A stretch of 64,000 bases of DNA, from contig NZ_SLXS01000001.1 of assembly GCF_004340785.1 (NCBI RefSeq), forward strand, positions 372,001 through 436,000. The letters run 5' to 3'. Made by a program: the position numbers and the translations under genes. Within the stretch, counting starts at the first letter, position 1, and each line of letters begins with the position of its first letter. This DNA is from Tumebacillus sp. BK434. GTDB taxonomy: Bacteria > Bacillota > Bacilli > Tumebacillales > Tumebacillaceae. The notes below the pieces were generated by a model. The model made no database searches and was not told where the DNA came from. It saw only the letters and a program-made list of their open reading frames with translations. Shown here piece by piece: positions 1-8,228 of the stretch.

Positions 1-1
1 A

Positions 2-55
2 AAAGCGGAAAAGATGGACTTCCAGCACCTGCGCGTCAAAGGGCGTCTGAAATGA
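2..55 (+). CDS. 3' end of an upstream gene (partial)
   Basis: The second frame is open from the left edge to a TGA at 53-55, giving a short basic tail that ends VKGRLK. It is followed by a strong terminator at 97-127, as expected for the end of a gene. Too little is visible to name the product. Confidence 0.4.
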   Translation, partial: KAEKMDFQHLRVKGRLK

Positions 56-96
56 CGGTTTGTTAAATTGCTGTGAAATTATATATCAATCTCACT

Positions 97-127
97 GTAC
101 CACCTCAGGGGAGGTGGTACATTTTTT
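97..127 (+). terminator. Rho-independent terminator
   Basis: A perfect 10-bp stem (GTACCACCTC / GAGGTGGTAC) with a 4-nt loop is followed directly by ATTTTTT. It ends the gene entering from the left edge and isolates the LexA-controlled promoter that follows. Confidence 0.85.
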
Positions 128-129
128 GT

Positions 130-186
130 TTGCATAACGAACTGATGTTCGCATATACTATAGCTAAATACAGGAACGTATGTTCT
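130..186 (+). promoter_or_regulatory. SOS promoter with two LexA boxes
   Basis: CGAACTGATGTTCG at 138-151 is an exact match to the Gram-positive LexA box CGAAC-N4-GTTCG. A second site, GGAACGTATGTTCT, lies at 173-186 with both GAAC/GTTC half-sites intact. A promoter TTGCAT (130-135), 18-bp spacer, TATACT (154-159) surrounds the first box. LexA bound there would block RNA polymerase, and the second site covers the start of the transcript. This predicts DNA-damage induction of the polymerase gene at 209. Confidence 0.85.
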
Positions 187-208
187 TAAATTTAGTGGCG
201 GTGATATT

Positions 209-1456
209 GTGAAAGGGTACGATTTAACAGACAAACGGCAGATCTTATTGGTCGACATGAACTCGTTTTACGCCAGTGTCGAGCAGGCGCAGAATCCGGA
301 GCTGCGCGGCAAGCCGGTCGTGATCTGCGGCGACCCGGAGCGGCGCAGCGGCATCGTGCTGGCGGCGAGCAGAGAGGCGAAGAAGTTTGGCATCAAGACG
401 GTCGATCCCTTGTGGATGGTGCAGCAAAAATGCCCGCAGGCGGTGATCGTGCGCCCGCGGATGGAGACGTACGTGGAAGTGTCGCTGCGGATCATGGAGA
501 TCGCGCAGCGCTTTACGCCGCAGGTGGAAGTGTTTTCGATCGACGAGATCTTCCTCGACGTGACGGGGACGGAGAAGCTGTGGGGCGGCCCGTGGGAAGC
601 GGCGCGCCAGTTCCGCCGCCTCGTGCAGGAGGAGACGGGCGTGGTCTGCTCGGCGGGCATCGGCTACAACAAGCTGGTCGCCAAGGTCTGCTGTGACACC
701 AAGGCCAAGAAGTCTCCGGAAGGCATCTGGGAGTGGAAGCCGCAGGACATCGCCCGCGAGATGCACCAGCTGCCGGTGCGCGAGCTGTTTGGCGTCGGTT
801 CGCGGATGGAGCGCCATTTTCACTCGCGGGGGATCGTGACGATCGGCGACCTCGCCGCCTACCCGCTGCATTTATTGAAAAAGCGCTTCGGGATCATGGG
901 CGAAGTGTACCACCTCTCCGCCAACGGCATCGACTATTCGCCGGTGACGCCGAACACGTTTCGCCAAGATATGAAAAGCGTCGGGCACATGATGACCCTG
1001 CCTCGCGACTACGAGCAGCCGGAAGAGGTGGAAGTGGTGCTGCTCGAGCTCTGTGAAGATGTCTGCCGCCGCCTGCGCCGGATGGGGCGCAACGGGCGGA
1101 CGGTGCACATGCACTGCGGCTATACCGGGCTGATCGGCGGTTTCTCGAAGCAGGTGTCCCTGCCCTTTTCCACCAACATCACCCGCGAAGTGTACGAGAC
1201 GGCCTGCAAGATCTTCCGGGAAAAATGGAACGGCACGGCGGTGCGCTCCGTCGGGCTCTCCGTGGAGAACTTGAGCGATGACCACGAACAGCAGCTCGAC
1301 CTTTTTCACGACCGCGAGCGCGAACGGCGCCTCGCCTATACGATCGACAGCATCAAAGACCGCTTCGGCAACACCGCGCTGATGCGCGCCACTTCGCTGA
1401 CCCGAGCGGGGCAGGCGTTTGAACGGGCCGGGAAGATCGGCGGACATTACCGATAG
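209..1456 (+). CDS. Y-family translesion DNA polymerase (UvrX/YqjW-like Pol IV)
   Basis: A 415-aa lesion-bypass polymerase. The palm carries LVDMNSFYASVE near the N-terminus and FSIDEIFLD around residue 110, which supply the metal-binding acidic residues of the DinB/UmuC family. A helix-hairpin-helix region (LFGVGSRMERHFHSRGI) and little-finger domain follow. The QQLDLF segment near the C-terminus is a beta-clamp-binding motif. The tail ALMRATSLTRAGQAFERAGKIGGHYR-type ending (shown only in part here as SLTRAGQAFERAGKIGGHYR) resembles the Bacillus YqjW/UvrX branch rather than DinB/YqjH. The GTG start at 209 follows GGCGGTGA. Two LexA boxes precede it and a terminator follows, so it is a single-gene SOS unit. 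Confidence 0.9.
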   Translation: MKGYDLTDKRQILLVDMNSFYASVEQAQNPELRGKPVVICGDPERRSGIVLAASREAKKFGIKTVDPLWMVQQKCPQAVIVRPRMETYVEVSLRIMEIAQRFTPQVEVFSIDEIFLDVTGTEKLWGGPWEAARQFRRLVQEETGVVCSAGIGYNKLVAKVCCDTKAKKSPEGIWEWKPQDIAREMHQLPVRELFGVGSRMERHFHSRGIVTIGDLAAYPLHLLKKRFGIMGEVYHLSANGIDYSPVTPNTFRQDMKSVGHMMTLPRDYEQPEEVEVVLLELCEDVCRRLRRMGRNGRTVHMHCGYTGLIGGFSKQVSLPFSTNITREVYETACKIFREKWNGTAVRSVGLSVENLSDDHEQQLDLFHDRERERRLAYTIDSIKDRFGNTALMRATSLTRAGQAFERAGKIGGHYR

Positions 1457-1464
1457 CACAAACG

Positions 1465-1505
1465 AGAGCAGCGTGCGGCAAGGGCACGCTGCTCTTTATT
1501 TTTTC
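1465..1505 (+). terminator. Rho-independent terminator
   Basis: A 12-bp stem (AGAGCAGCGTGC / GCACGCTGCTCT) with a 7-nt loop is followed by TTATTTTTTC. It sits 9 nt after the polymerase stop codon. Confidence 0.85.
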
Positions 1506-1589
1506 TTAAGAAATTTTGTACTGGCGTCCTAAGATTTTTCGAGTACAATGAGAACAACACGATGAATCCGACAAAGGAGAGTGGAAAAC

Positions 1590-2183
1590 TTGGAATACCA
1601 ACATCTCACACAAACGAGACGTTCTGATATATTTGTTTTTCTTGCGAAATTCTTGACTTCCCCGAAGCAGGTGGGCTCGGTGATGCCTTCTTCGCGCTAC
1701 CTGACGCGCAAGATGATGGCGCCGGTCGACTGGAGCCGGGTGCGCGGTGTCGCCGAGCTCGGCGCAGGCACGGGCGTATTTACGCGGGAGATCGGACGCC
1801 GACTGCATCCGGATGCTCAGGCGGTAGTCTTTGAAGCGGACGCCGCCATGCGCCGCCGCTTGCAGGCGGAGTGCCCTGATTTGCACTATTGGGGAGATGC
1901 GACCGAACTGACCCCTGCGCTGAAACAGTTCGGGATCGGGCAGCTCGACGTCGTCTTTTCAGGGTTGCCGTTTGCCAACTTCGAGCAGGACTTGCGTGAC
2001 AAGCTGCTCAGCGAAGTGGTCGACAGCTTGCAGCCGGGCGGCCTGTTCATCGCCTTTCAATATTCGCTGCAGATGAAAAAACAGCTCGAAGAGCGCTTTG
2101 CCAGCGTCAAAATCGGCTTTGTGCCGATGAACGTGCCGCCGGCGTTTGTGTACATCTGCCAAAAGCAGGAGGACGCATGGTAA
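1590..2183 (+). CDS. Class I SAM-dependent methyltransferase (phospholipid N-methyltransferase-like)
   Basis: A Rossmann-fold methyltransferase of about 197 aa. The SAM-binding motif I is VAELGAGTGVFTREI, followed by an acidic motif II (VVFEADAAM). FSGLPFAN occupies the motif IV position, and PSSRYLTRKM precedes motif I as in the PmtA/KsgA-like group. The phospholipid assignment is by resemblance only. A GTG at 1581 is possible, but AAAGGAGA at 1573-1580 abuts it. The TTG at 1590 sits about 10 nt from that Shine-Dalgarno and is preferred. The DedA gene starts 2 nt after the stop, so the two are probably cotranscribed, consistent with membrane-lipid functions. Confidence 0.75.
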   Translation: MEYQHLTQTRRSDIFVFLAKFLTSPKQVGSVMPSSRYLTRKMMAPVDWSRVRGVAELGAGTGVFTREIGRRLHPDAQAVVFEADAAMRRRLQAECPDLHYWGDATELTPALKQFGIGQLDVVFSGLPFANFEQDLRDKLLSEVVDSLQPGGLFIAFQYSLQMKKQLEERFASVKIGFVPMNVPPAFVYICQKQEDAW

Positions 2184-2184
2184 A

Positions 2185-2793
2185 ATGAGCGTGGACATCT
2201 TATTGGGCTATATTGAGCAATACGGCTATTTTGCCCTCTTTTTTGCCTTGTGGCTGGGCATCGTCGGGCTGCCGATCCCCGATGAGAGCGTCGTGATGAC
2301 CGGCGGCTTCGTCGCATCGGCCGGACTTTTGCACACGGTGCCAGCCTTCTTGCTGACGTACCTGGGCGTCGTGTCCGGCCTGTCGCTCGGCTATCTGATC
2401 GGATGGCGGGCGGGCGCCCCGATCCTCGAGAAGATCGGAGCCAAGCCCAAAGGCACGAAGCATCTGGCCTGCGCAAAGACGCTGCTCGAGCGCTACGGTC
2501 CGGCCGCGCTGTGCATTTCCTATCTGCTGCCGGTCGTGCGCCACATCGTACCCTATCTGGTCGGCACGAACAAGATGAGCTTTGGACGCTATGCGCTGTA
2601 TTCCTACACGAGCGGGCTGGTCTGGACGGTGCTGTATTTTGCGCTCGGCTACCTGTTTGGCGGTTCGATCGAAGCGATTGCCGCTGCTGTGACGAGCTAT
2701 GGGATGTATGCGCTGTACACCTTGCTTGGCGCCGGGGCGATCTTGTTGGCCGTGCGGAGGAGGAGAGTTTTTTGGAAAAAGAACGCATCTTGA
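2185..2793 (+). CDS. DedA family membrane protein
   Basis: A 202-aa polytopic protein of the DedA/SNARE-associated family, whose characterised members move phospholipids or undecaprenyl phosphate across the membrane. Family marks visible are GLPIPDESVVMTGGF in the first re-entrant region and YGPAALCISYLLPVVRHIVPYLVG, with the conserved Arg of the PxxR-type motif. About five hydrophobic stretches are present and the tail is very basic (RRRRVFWKKN). ATG 2185 follows CAGGAGG. Its last 22 nt overlap the TTG start of the response regulator, so translation is likely coupled. Confidence 0.85.
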   Translation: MSVDILLGYIEQYGYFALFFALWLGIVGLPIPDESVVMTGGFVASAGLLHTVPAFLLTYLGVVSGLSLGYLIGWRAGAPILEKIGAKPKGTKHLACAKTLLERYGPAALCISYLLPVVRHIVPYLVGTNKMSFGRYALYSYTSGLVWTVLYFALGYLFGGSIEAIAAAVTSYGMYALYTLLGAGAILLAVRRRRVFWKKNAS

Positions 2794-3476
2794 TCGTCGA
2801 TGATGAAAAGGAGATTCGCGACCTGATCGAGATCTATTTGAAAAATGAAGGCTATCGCGTGCTGCAGGCGGAGAATGGCGCAGAGGCCTTAGCGCTGCTG
2901 GAGGAGACGGCTGTCGATCTGATCATCCTCGACATCATGATGCCGCAGTTGGACGGCTTGACGTTTACCTTGCAGGTGCGGGAGAAACAGGACATGCCGA
3001 TCATCATGCTGTCGGCGAAAACACAGGACATGGACAAAATTCACGGGCTCTCGACCGGCGCGGACGATTATATGACCAAGCCGTTCAACCCGATGGAGCT
3101 GATCGCGCGGGTCAAGTCGCAACTGCGGCGCATGCAGCGCCTGAACAAAGCGGTCGCCGTGCCGGTCGCAGCGGATGTGATCGAGATTGACGACCTGCAG
3201 ATCAACACGGTGACGCATGAAGTGCGCATCGGCGGGACGGAGGTGCGGTTGACGCCGACCGAGTTTGACATCCTCGCGCTGCTCGCCCGCAACCGCGGCA
3301 AAGTGTTCAGCGCCGAACACATCTACGAAAGCGTCTGGCAGGAGCAGTATTACCGCTCCGGCGACAACACGGTGATGGTGCACATCCGCAAGATCCGCGA
3401 GAAGATCGAAGAGAACAGCCGCAAGCCGAAGTACATCAAAACGGTGTGGGGAGTGGGATATAAAATTGAGACGTAG
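2772..3476 (+). CDS. OmpR/PhoB-family response regulator (VanR-like)
   Basis: A 234-aa regulator. An N-terminal receiver has the acidic pair D10/D11, the phospho-acceptor Asp at about residue 54 (LIILDIMMPQLDG) and the Lys in TKPFNP. The C-terminal winged helix includes VRLTPTEFDILALLARNRGKVFS and VHIRKIREKIE. The start is taken as TTG 2772 behind GGAGGAGGAG; longer reading in this frame only extends back through the DedA gene. It overlaps the sensor kinase start by 11 nt, giving a standard pair. The target genes are unknown; cell-envelope stress is a guess from the DedA neighbour. Confidence 0.9.
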   Translation: MEKERILIVDDEKEIRDLIEIYLKNEGYRVLQAENGAEALALLEETAVDLIILDIMMPQLDGLTFTLQVREKQDMPIIMLSAKTQDMDKIHGLSTGADDYMTKPFNPMELIARVKSQLRRMQRLNKAVAVPVAADVIEIDDLQINTVTHEVRIGGTEVRLTPTEFDILALLARNRGKVFSAEHIYESVWQEQYYRSGDNTVMVHIRKIREKIEENSRKPKYIKTVWGVGYKIET

Positions 3477-4953
3477 ACTGTCCGCCCTGTACCGGAACAT
3501 CCTCACCAACGTCAAGACCTCGCTGCGCACGCAGCTGATGCTGACCTTCCTCGTCTGTCTCGGGCTGGCCGCCATCGCCGGAATGGCAACCACGGTGTTT
3601 TTGGAAGATACGTTCGCCACGCCTCATGAGGAGATCGACAGCGGACTGGATATCCTGGAGATCGACACGCAGCATCTGGCCGAAGAGGTGGAACTGATCG
3701 CGGAGCGGCACCTGGATGATGAAGTGCTCCGAAAAGAGGAGATCCAGCGCGCGTTGGACAACGGCGAACAGAGCACGTCCGGGCAGACAGCCAATTTTCG
3801 CATCATCGACGAGGCTGGCAAGGTGCTGCTGAAGTCGACCAGCGCGCAATGGGCGCCGGTGGACCTGCAGTACCTGCTGCGCACTTCGATGGAGCTGCGC
3901 GCCGATCGCCGGGCGAACCGGCTCGGCTCCAGCCAGCACTATGTGTTGGCCGCTCCAATGGAGTATGAAGGGCGGGATGCCTACATGATCTGTGAGGGCA
4001 TTCCCAGCACGCGCGTGTACTATGTGCAGGACTTTTCGATGATCGGATCGGTCGCGTTTCTGGTCGCCTTCCTGATCCTGTTTTACATGATCACCAAGCG
4101 CAAGACGGGCTACATCGAAGAACTGGCACACGGGCTGCAGGTGATCTCCAAAGGCCAGCTCGACCATCGGGTGCAGCAAAAAGGGGAGGACGAGCTCGGG
4201 ACGTTGGCGCAGTCGATCAACCACATGGCGCAGGAACTGCAGACGAAGATCGAAGCGGAGCGGGAAGCGGAACGGGCGAGAAATGAGCTGATCACCTCCG
4301 TCTCGCACGATCTGCGCACACCGCTGACCTCGATCATCGGCTACCTGCGCCTCCTCAACGACGACCGCGCGAAGACGCCGGAGGAGATGCGCGACTACCT
4401 GCGCGTGGCGTTTGGGAAATCGGAGCAGTTGCAGCGGCTGGTGGAAGACCTGTTCGATTACACGACGCTGAGCCATCATGACGTGCGCTTACACACTCAG
4501 CGCGTTTCGTTAAATGAAATGATCGAGCAGATTGCAGAAGAATATGTGCCGCTGATGGAAGAGAGCGGACTGCAGCTGCAAAAAGAGCTGCCGCCCCGCG
4601 AGCTGTTTGCCGAGGTCGACCCGGAGACTTGGTTCCGGGTCTTCGAAAATCTGCTCAGCAATGCGATCAAATACAGCCACCAGCCGAGCACCGTCATCCT
4701 GCGGCTCAAACAGCGCGAAGGCGGGGCAGTGATCCTCTTGGAAAACGAAAGCGATGCCATCCCGAAAGAGCAGCTGGAGCGCCTGTTTGAACGCTTTTAC
4801 CGCGTTGAGGCTTCCCGTTCCACGAAAAGCGGCGGGTCGGGTCTCGGGCTTGCGATCGCCAAGAGCATCGTCGAGCTGCACGGTGGAAACATTTGGGCGA
4901 CCAGCAGCGGAAATTCCATCCAATTTCAGATTTGGCTGCCTTTAGCAAAATAA
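3466..4953 (+). CDS. Membrane sensor histidine kinase (VanS-like)
   Basis: A 495-aa kinase that partners the regulator at 2772. It has a first membrane segment at about residues 26-46 and an extracytoplasmic sensor of about 140 residues. A second membrane segment (SVAFLVAFLILFYMI) and a HAMP domain (GLQVISKGQLDHRV) follow. The H-box is ELITSVSHDLRTPLTSIIGY, the N-box FENLLSNAIKYS, and the G-box SGLGLAIAKSIVELHGG. The start is TTG 3466, overlapping the regulator stop. No clear terminator follows before the protease promoter at 4978. Confidence 0.9.
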   Translation: MRRRLSALYRNILTNVKTSLRTQLMLTFLVCLGLAAIAGMATTVFLEDTFATPHEEIDSGLDILEIDTQHLAEEVELIAERHLDDEVLRKEEIQRALDNGEQSTSGQTANFRIIDEAGKVLLKSTSAQWAPVDLQYLLRTSMELRADRRANRLGSSQHYVLAAPMEYEGRDAYMICEGIPSTRVYYVQDFSMIGSVAFLVAFLILFYMITKRKTGYIEELAHGLQVISKGQLDHRVQQKGEDELGTLAQSINHMAQELQTKIEAEREAERARNELITSVSHDLRTPLTSIIGYLRLLNDDRAKTPEEMRDYLRVAFGKSEQLQRLVEDLFDYTTLSHHDVRLHTQRVSLNEMIEQIAEEYVPLMEESGLQLQKELPPRELFAEVDPETWFRVFENLLSNAIKYSHQPSTVILRLKQREGGAVILLENESDAIPKEQLERLFERFYRVEASRSTKSGGSGLGLAIAKSIVELHGGNIWATSSGNSIQFQIWLPLAK

Positions 4954-4977
4954 TTTTCAGTTTTCCGATAATATATA

Positions 4978-5006
4978 TTGCAACCCCTCTGATGTTTTAG
5001 TATGAT
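4978..5006 (+). promoter_or_regulatory. Sigma-A-type promoter of the protease gene
   Basis: TTGCAA (4978-4983), a 17-bp spacer and TATGAT (5001-5006) form a good vegetative promoter. It lies 57 bp before the ATG at 5063, which has AAGGGGG at 5046-5052 as ribosome binding site. Confidence 0.7.
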
Positions 5007-5062
5007 TAATCTCAAATGGGGCAAGAGATTATATCTAACTTTTATAAGGGGGTCTTTCCCAA

Positions 5063-6430
5063 ATGAAAAAAAGTTCCGCACTGATGCTCGCACTTGCACT
5101 TGGCATGACCACCGTCACCGGCCTGACTGTTGACGGCGGCCAAGCACAAGCACAAGCTGGCGAACAGAAATTCCTCGTTGTCTTCAAACAAGACAGCGGT
5201 CTTCCGGCAGGCTATGAGTCTGTGATTGCAAACGCCGGCGGCTCTGTGAAGAAAGCGATTCCAAAACTCGGCGCAGTGCAAGTCACTTCGACCAACCCGG
5301 ACTTCAAGAGCAACATCGAAAAATCCAACCTCGTGATGAACGCAGGCATTGAAAATACGATCTACCCGGAAACGGTAGAAGGCGAGTCCTTCGAAATGCT
5401 GTCCGGTACCGATGCAGTAGACACCGGCAAAGCAGACCTGTACAACCGTTACGGCTGGGATATCAAGCAAGTGACCAACGACGGCGCAGCTTGGAACTTG
5501 CCGGGCGGCACCGGCAAATCGGTTGACGGCAAAGACATCGTAATTGCTGTCGTCGACACCGGGATCGACTACACCCACCCGGACCTGAAGAAAAACTACC
5601 TGTACGGCAAGTCTTTCGTACCGGGCGTCACCGACCCGAGAGATGATGCGGGCCACGGCACGCACGTTGCAGGTTCCATCGCAGGCGTTGGCCGTATCAT
5701 GGGCGTTGGTCCGGACCTGAAAGTGGCAGCTTACCGCGTATTCGGCCCGACCGGCGGCGCGCAGACTTCTGACATCGCCAACGCGCTGATGACGGCAGCA
5801 GATGACAACGTAGACGTAGTCAACATGTCGCTCGGCGGCTACGACTGGCTGCAAGATCCGGAATACGCAACGAAAGACGTGGTGGCAGACGTTCGCCTGT
5901 TCAACCGCGCGATCCAATACGCGATCAAAGGCGGCGTAACCGTTGTCGGCTCCGCAGGCAACAACAACTTCGACCTGTCTTCGCCGGGCAAGCTGTCCAA
6001 GGAGCTCGGCTACAACGGTGCGACGCACCGCAGCCCGTCCTCTCAGACCCTGATCCGCGTGGCGGCAAACGGCTTTGAGCTGAACCGCACCTACTACTCC
6101 AACTACGGCGTAGGCAAGATCGACGTCACCGCTCCGGGCGGCGACTACGGCACCGCTTGGCTGGAAACCCGCGATCCGGCGCTGCGCAACGGCAACCTGC
6201 GCGCTCTGTCCACCGTTCCGGGCGGCTATGCTTGGTACATGGGCACCTCGATGGCAGCTCCGAAAACCGCAGCTCTGGCTGGTCTGATCATCGCCAAGCA
6301 CGGTAAAGACAAGCTGTCCCCGCAACAAGTCAAGAGCATCATCCAACGTACGGCGATCGACATCAACAAGCCGGGCTACGACGGCGAATCCGGCTTCGGC
6401 CTGATCAACGCGGTCAACGCGCTGAAATAG
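5063..6430 (+). CDS. Secreted subtilisin-like serine protease (S8 family)
   Basis: A 455-aa secreted peptidase. It starts with a signal peptide (KK, hydrophobic core, probable cleavage near AQAQA). A propeptide-like segment of about 90 residues (FLVVFKQDSGLPAGYESVI) follows. The catalytic triad is visible: Asp in VIAVVDTGIDYTHPDL, His in GHGTHVAGSIAG, Ser in GTSMAAPKTAALAG; the oxyanion Asn is in VVGSAGNNNF. Codon use is unusually uniform (many GGC, GCA, ACC), suggesting high expression. It is a single-gene unit between the promoter at 4978 and the terminator at 6452. A role in processing a secreted peptide is possible, but nothing nearby shows it. Confidence 0.92.
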   Translation: MKKSSALMLALALGMTTVTGLTVDGGQAQAQAGEQKFLVVFKQDSGLPAGYESVIANAGGSVKKAIPKLGAVQVTSTNPDFKSNIEKSNLVMNAGIENTIYPETVEGESFEMLSGTDAVDTGKADLYNRYGWDIKQVTNDGAAWNLPGGTGKSVDGKDIVIAVVDTGIDYTHPDLKKNYLYGKSFVPGVTDPRDDAGHGTHVAGSIAGVGRIMGVGPDLKVAAYRVFGPTGGAQTSDIANALMTAADDNVDVVNMSLGGYDWLQDPEYATKDVVADVRLFNRAIQYAIKGGVTVVGSAGNNNFDLSSPGKLSKELGYNGATHRSPSSQTLIRVAANGFELNRTYYSNYGVGKIDVTAPGGDYGTAWLETRDPALRNGNLRALSTVPGGYAWYMGTSMAAPKTAALAGLIIAKHGKDKLSPQQVKSIIQRTAIDINKPGYDGESGFGLINAVNALK

Positions 6431-6451
6431 TATTGATGTAAACTGACGGAA

Positions 6452-6480
6452 AAGAGTCTCCTCATCGGGGACTCTTTTTT
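6452..6480 (+). terminator. Rho-independent terminator
   Basis: AAGAGTCTCC, a 4-nt loop and a GGGGACTCTT arm are followed by a T-run, 21 nt after the protease stop codon. Confidence 0.8.
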
Positions 6481-6539
6481 GCGTGGAGTGGAAAAATGTA
6501 CAGGTTGTGCAAAAGCTATGTATAAGTTAACATCATGCT

Positions 6540-6674
6540 AACCACAACAAATCCAACGTACTCCTTCTGATTGGCATTTGCCCTGTGGCCTCGAGCAAAT
6601 TGAACGGAACTCTGCGGATGACTCATGACCTTCCGCAGGGGAAAAGACCCGCCCTGGCTAGGCGGGTCTTTTTT
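6540..6674 (+). ncRNA. Candidate small RNA in the protease-miaB gap
   Basis: The 325-bp gap has two terminators, so something is probably transcribed between them. A possible promoter is TTGTGC (6505-6510), 17 bp, TAACAT (6528-6533). The putative transcript then has an unpaired AACCACAACAAA stretch, a stem CTGCGGA/TCCGCAG (6612-6638), and the strong terminator at 6644. The AACCACAACAAA run recalls the 5' end of RsaE/RoxS sRNAs as I remember them, but the CCCCUUUG seed was not seen. No reading frame of note is present. Confidence 0.35.
6644..6674 (+). terminator. Rho-independent terminator
   Basis: A perfect 10-bp stem (AAGACCCGCC / GGCGGGTCTT) with a 7-nt loop is followed by TTTT. It stands 164 nt beyond the protease terminator, which argues that it ends a separate short transcript. 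Confidence 0.85.
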
Positions 6675-6755
6675 ATGCTTATTTATTCACTGTATTTCCC
6701 CGATCATTTTCGATATAATGGCAGATAGTTAAGGAGTAAGAGAAAGGGGATTCAG

Positions 6756-8228
6756 ATGAGCGTAAAGAACGAAGGTTTCATTCAAATAGATGACCTCGAC
6801 CAGCATGCTGCCGATATTCACCGCCCGACGATCGCGGAGCGTCAGCGCGTTGATTACCGCGAGCTCGCCAAGGAAGTGGGACGGCTCGGCGCAGGGAAGA
6901 CCTACTTCATCCGCACGCACGGCTGCCAGATGAACGAACATGATACTGAGATCATGTCCGGGATGCTGGAAGAGATGGGCTATACCCAGGCGCGCGAGAT
7001 GTACGACGCCGATTTTATCCTCTATAACACCTGTGCCGTTCGCGAAAATGCGGAGGACAAAGTGTGGGGCAACCTCGGCACGCTGAAGCCGATGAAAGCG
7101 AAGAACCCGAACCTGATCATCGGCCTCTGCGGCTGCATGGCGCAGGAAGAGGTCGTGCGCGAGCGCATCCGCACCACGCACCCGCATGTCGACATCGTGT
7201 TCGGCACGCACAACATCCATGTGCTGCCCGGCCTGATCGAAGAGGCGCACCACAGCAAAGAGACGATCTTTGACGTGTGGGATGCCGCGCATGACGGCAC
7301 GATCGAAAATCTGCCGAAAGTCCGCAAAGACGATGTGCGCGCCTGGGTCAACATTCAGTATGGCTGCAACAAGTTCTGCACCTACTGCATCGTGCCGTTC
7401 ACCCGCGGCGAAGAGCGCTCGCGCCTGCCACAGGACGTGATCGAAGAGATCGAGCAGTTGGCGGCGGAAGGCTACAAGGAGATCACCTTGCTCGGCCAAA
7501 ACGTCAACGACTACGGCATCGACCTCGAAGGCGTCGATTTTGCCGATCTGCTCGAGATGGCGGCACAGGTAGAGGGAATTGAACGCATCCGCTTCACCAC
7601 GTCCAACCCTTGGAACTTCACCGACAAGCTGATCGACACGATCGCTCGCCACAAGAAGATCCCGAACTACATCCATCTCCCGGTGCAGTCCGGCTCGTCG
7701 CAGGTGCTGCGCCGCATGAAGCGCGGCTATACCCGTGAGGAATACCTCGATCTGGTCAGCCGCATCAAGACACGCATCCCGGATGTGGCGCTGACCACCG
7801 ACATCATCGTCGGCTTCCCGGGCGAGACGGAAGAGCAGTTCCTGGAAACGGTCTCGCTGATCGAGCAGGTGCGCTATGAAGGCGCCTACACGTTTGTCTA
7901 CTCGCCGCGCGCCGGCACTCCGGCGACCCGCCTGCCGGACGATGTGTCGGAAGAGGACAAGAAAAAGCGCCTCTACCGCCTGAACGAAGTGCAGGACAAG
8001 ATATCGCTTGAGCAGAATCAAAAGCTCGTCGGCCTTGTGCTGGAAGTGCTGGTCGAAGGCGAATCGAAGACCAACGCGGACGTGCTGCAGGCGCGCACCG
8101 AGTCGAACAAGCTGGTGCACATCGAAGGCGCCAAAGAATTGATCGGGCAGATGATCCATGTCAAAGTCACCGAAGCCAAGACCTGGTACTTGCGCGGTGA
8201 AGTTCTGCCACAGGGGGTATCCGTATGA
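6756..8228 (+). CDS. miaB: tRNA-2-methylthio-N6-dimethylallyladenosine synthase
   Basis: A 490-aa radical-SAM methylthiotransferase that converts i6A37 to ms2i6A37 in tRNAs reading UNN codons. The N-terminal UPF0004 domain has the three cluster Cys residues in THGCQMNEHD, YNTCAVRENA and GLCGCMAQEE. The radical-SAM motif is CNKFCTYCIVPFTRG. A C-terminal TRAM domain begins around KLVGLVLEVLVEG. ATG 6756 follows AAGGGGA. TATAAT at 6714-6719 may be its -10 box. It overlaps the ricA-like gene by 4 nt. The miaA gene, which makes its substrate, lies in the same block at 14393. Confidence 0.95.
   Translation: MSVKNEGFIQIDDLDQHAADIHRPTIAERQRVDYRELAKEVGRLGAGKTYFIRTHGCQMNEHDTEIMSGMLEEMGYTQAREMYDADFILYNTCAVRENAEDKVWGNLGTLKPMKAKNPNLIIGLCGCMAQEEVVRERIRTTHPHVDIVFGTHNIHVLPGLIEEAHHSKETIFDVWDAAHDGTIENLPKVRKDDVRAWVNIQYGCNKFCTYCIVPFTRGEERSRLPQDVIEEIEQLAAEGYKEITLLGQNVNDYGIDLEGVDFADLLEMAAQVEGIERIRFTTSNPWNFTDKLIDTIARHKKIPNYIHLPVQSGSSQVLRRMKRGYTREEYLDLVSRIKTRIPDVALTTDIIVGFPGETEEQFLETVSLIEQVRYEGAYTFVYSPRAGTPATRLPDDVSEEDKKKRLYRLNEVQDKISLEQNQKLVGLVLEVLVEGESKTNADVLQARTESNKLVHIEGAKELIGQMIHVKVTEAKTWYLRGEVLPQGVSV

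Noticed and set aside
2403..2771. 357-aa version of the response regulator starting inside dedA
   Set aside because: The extra N-terminus is an off-frame reading of the DedA gene. The receiver domain begins at TTG 2772 behind GGAGGAGGAG.
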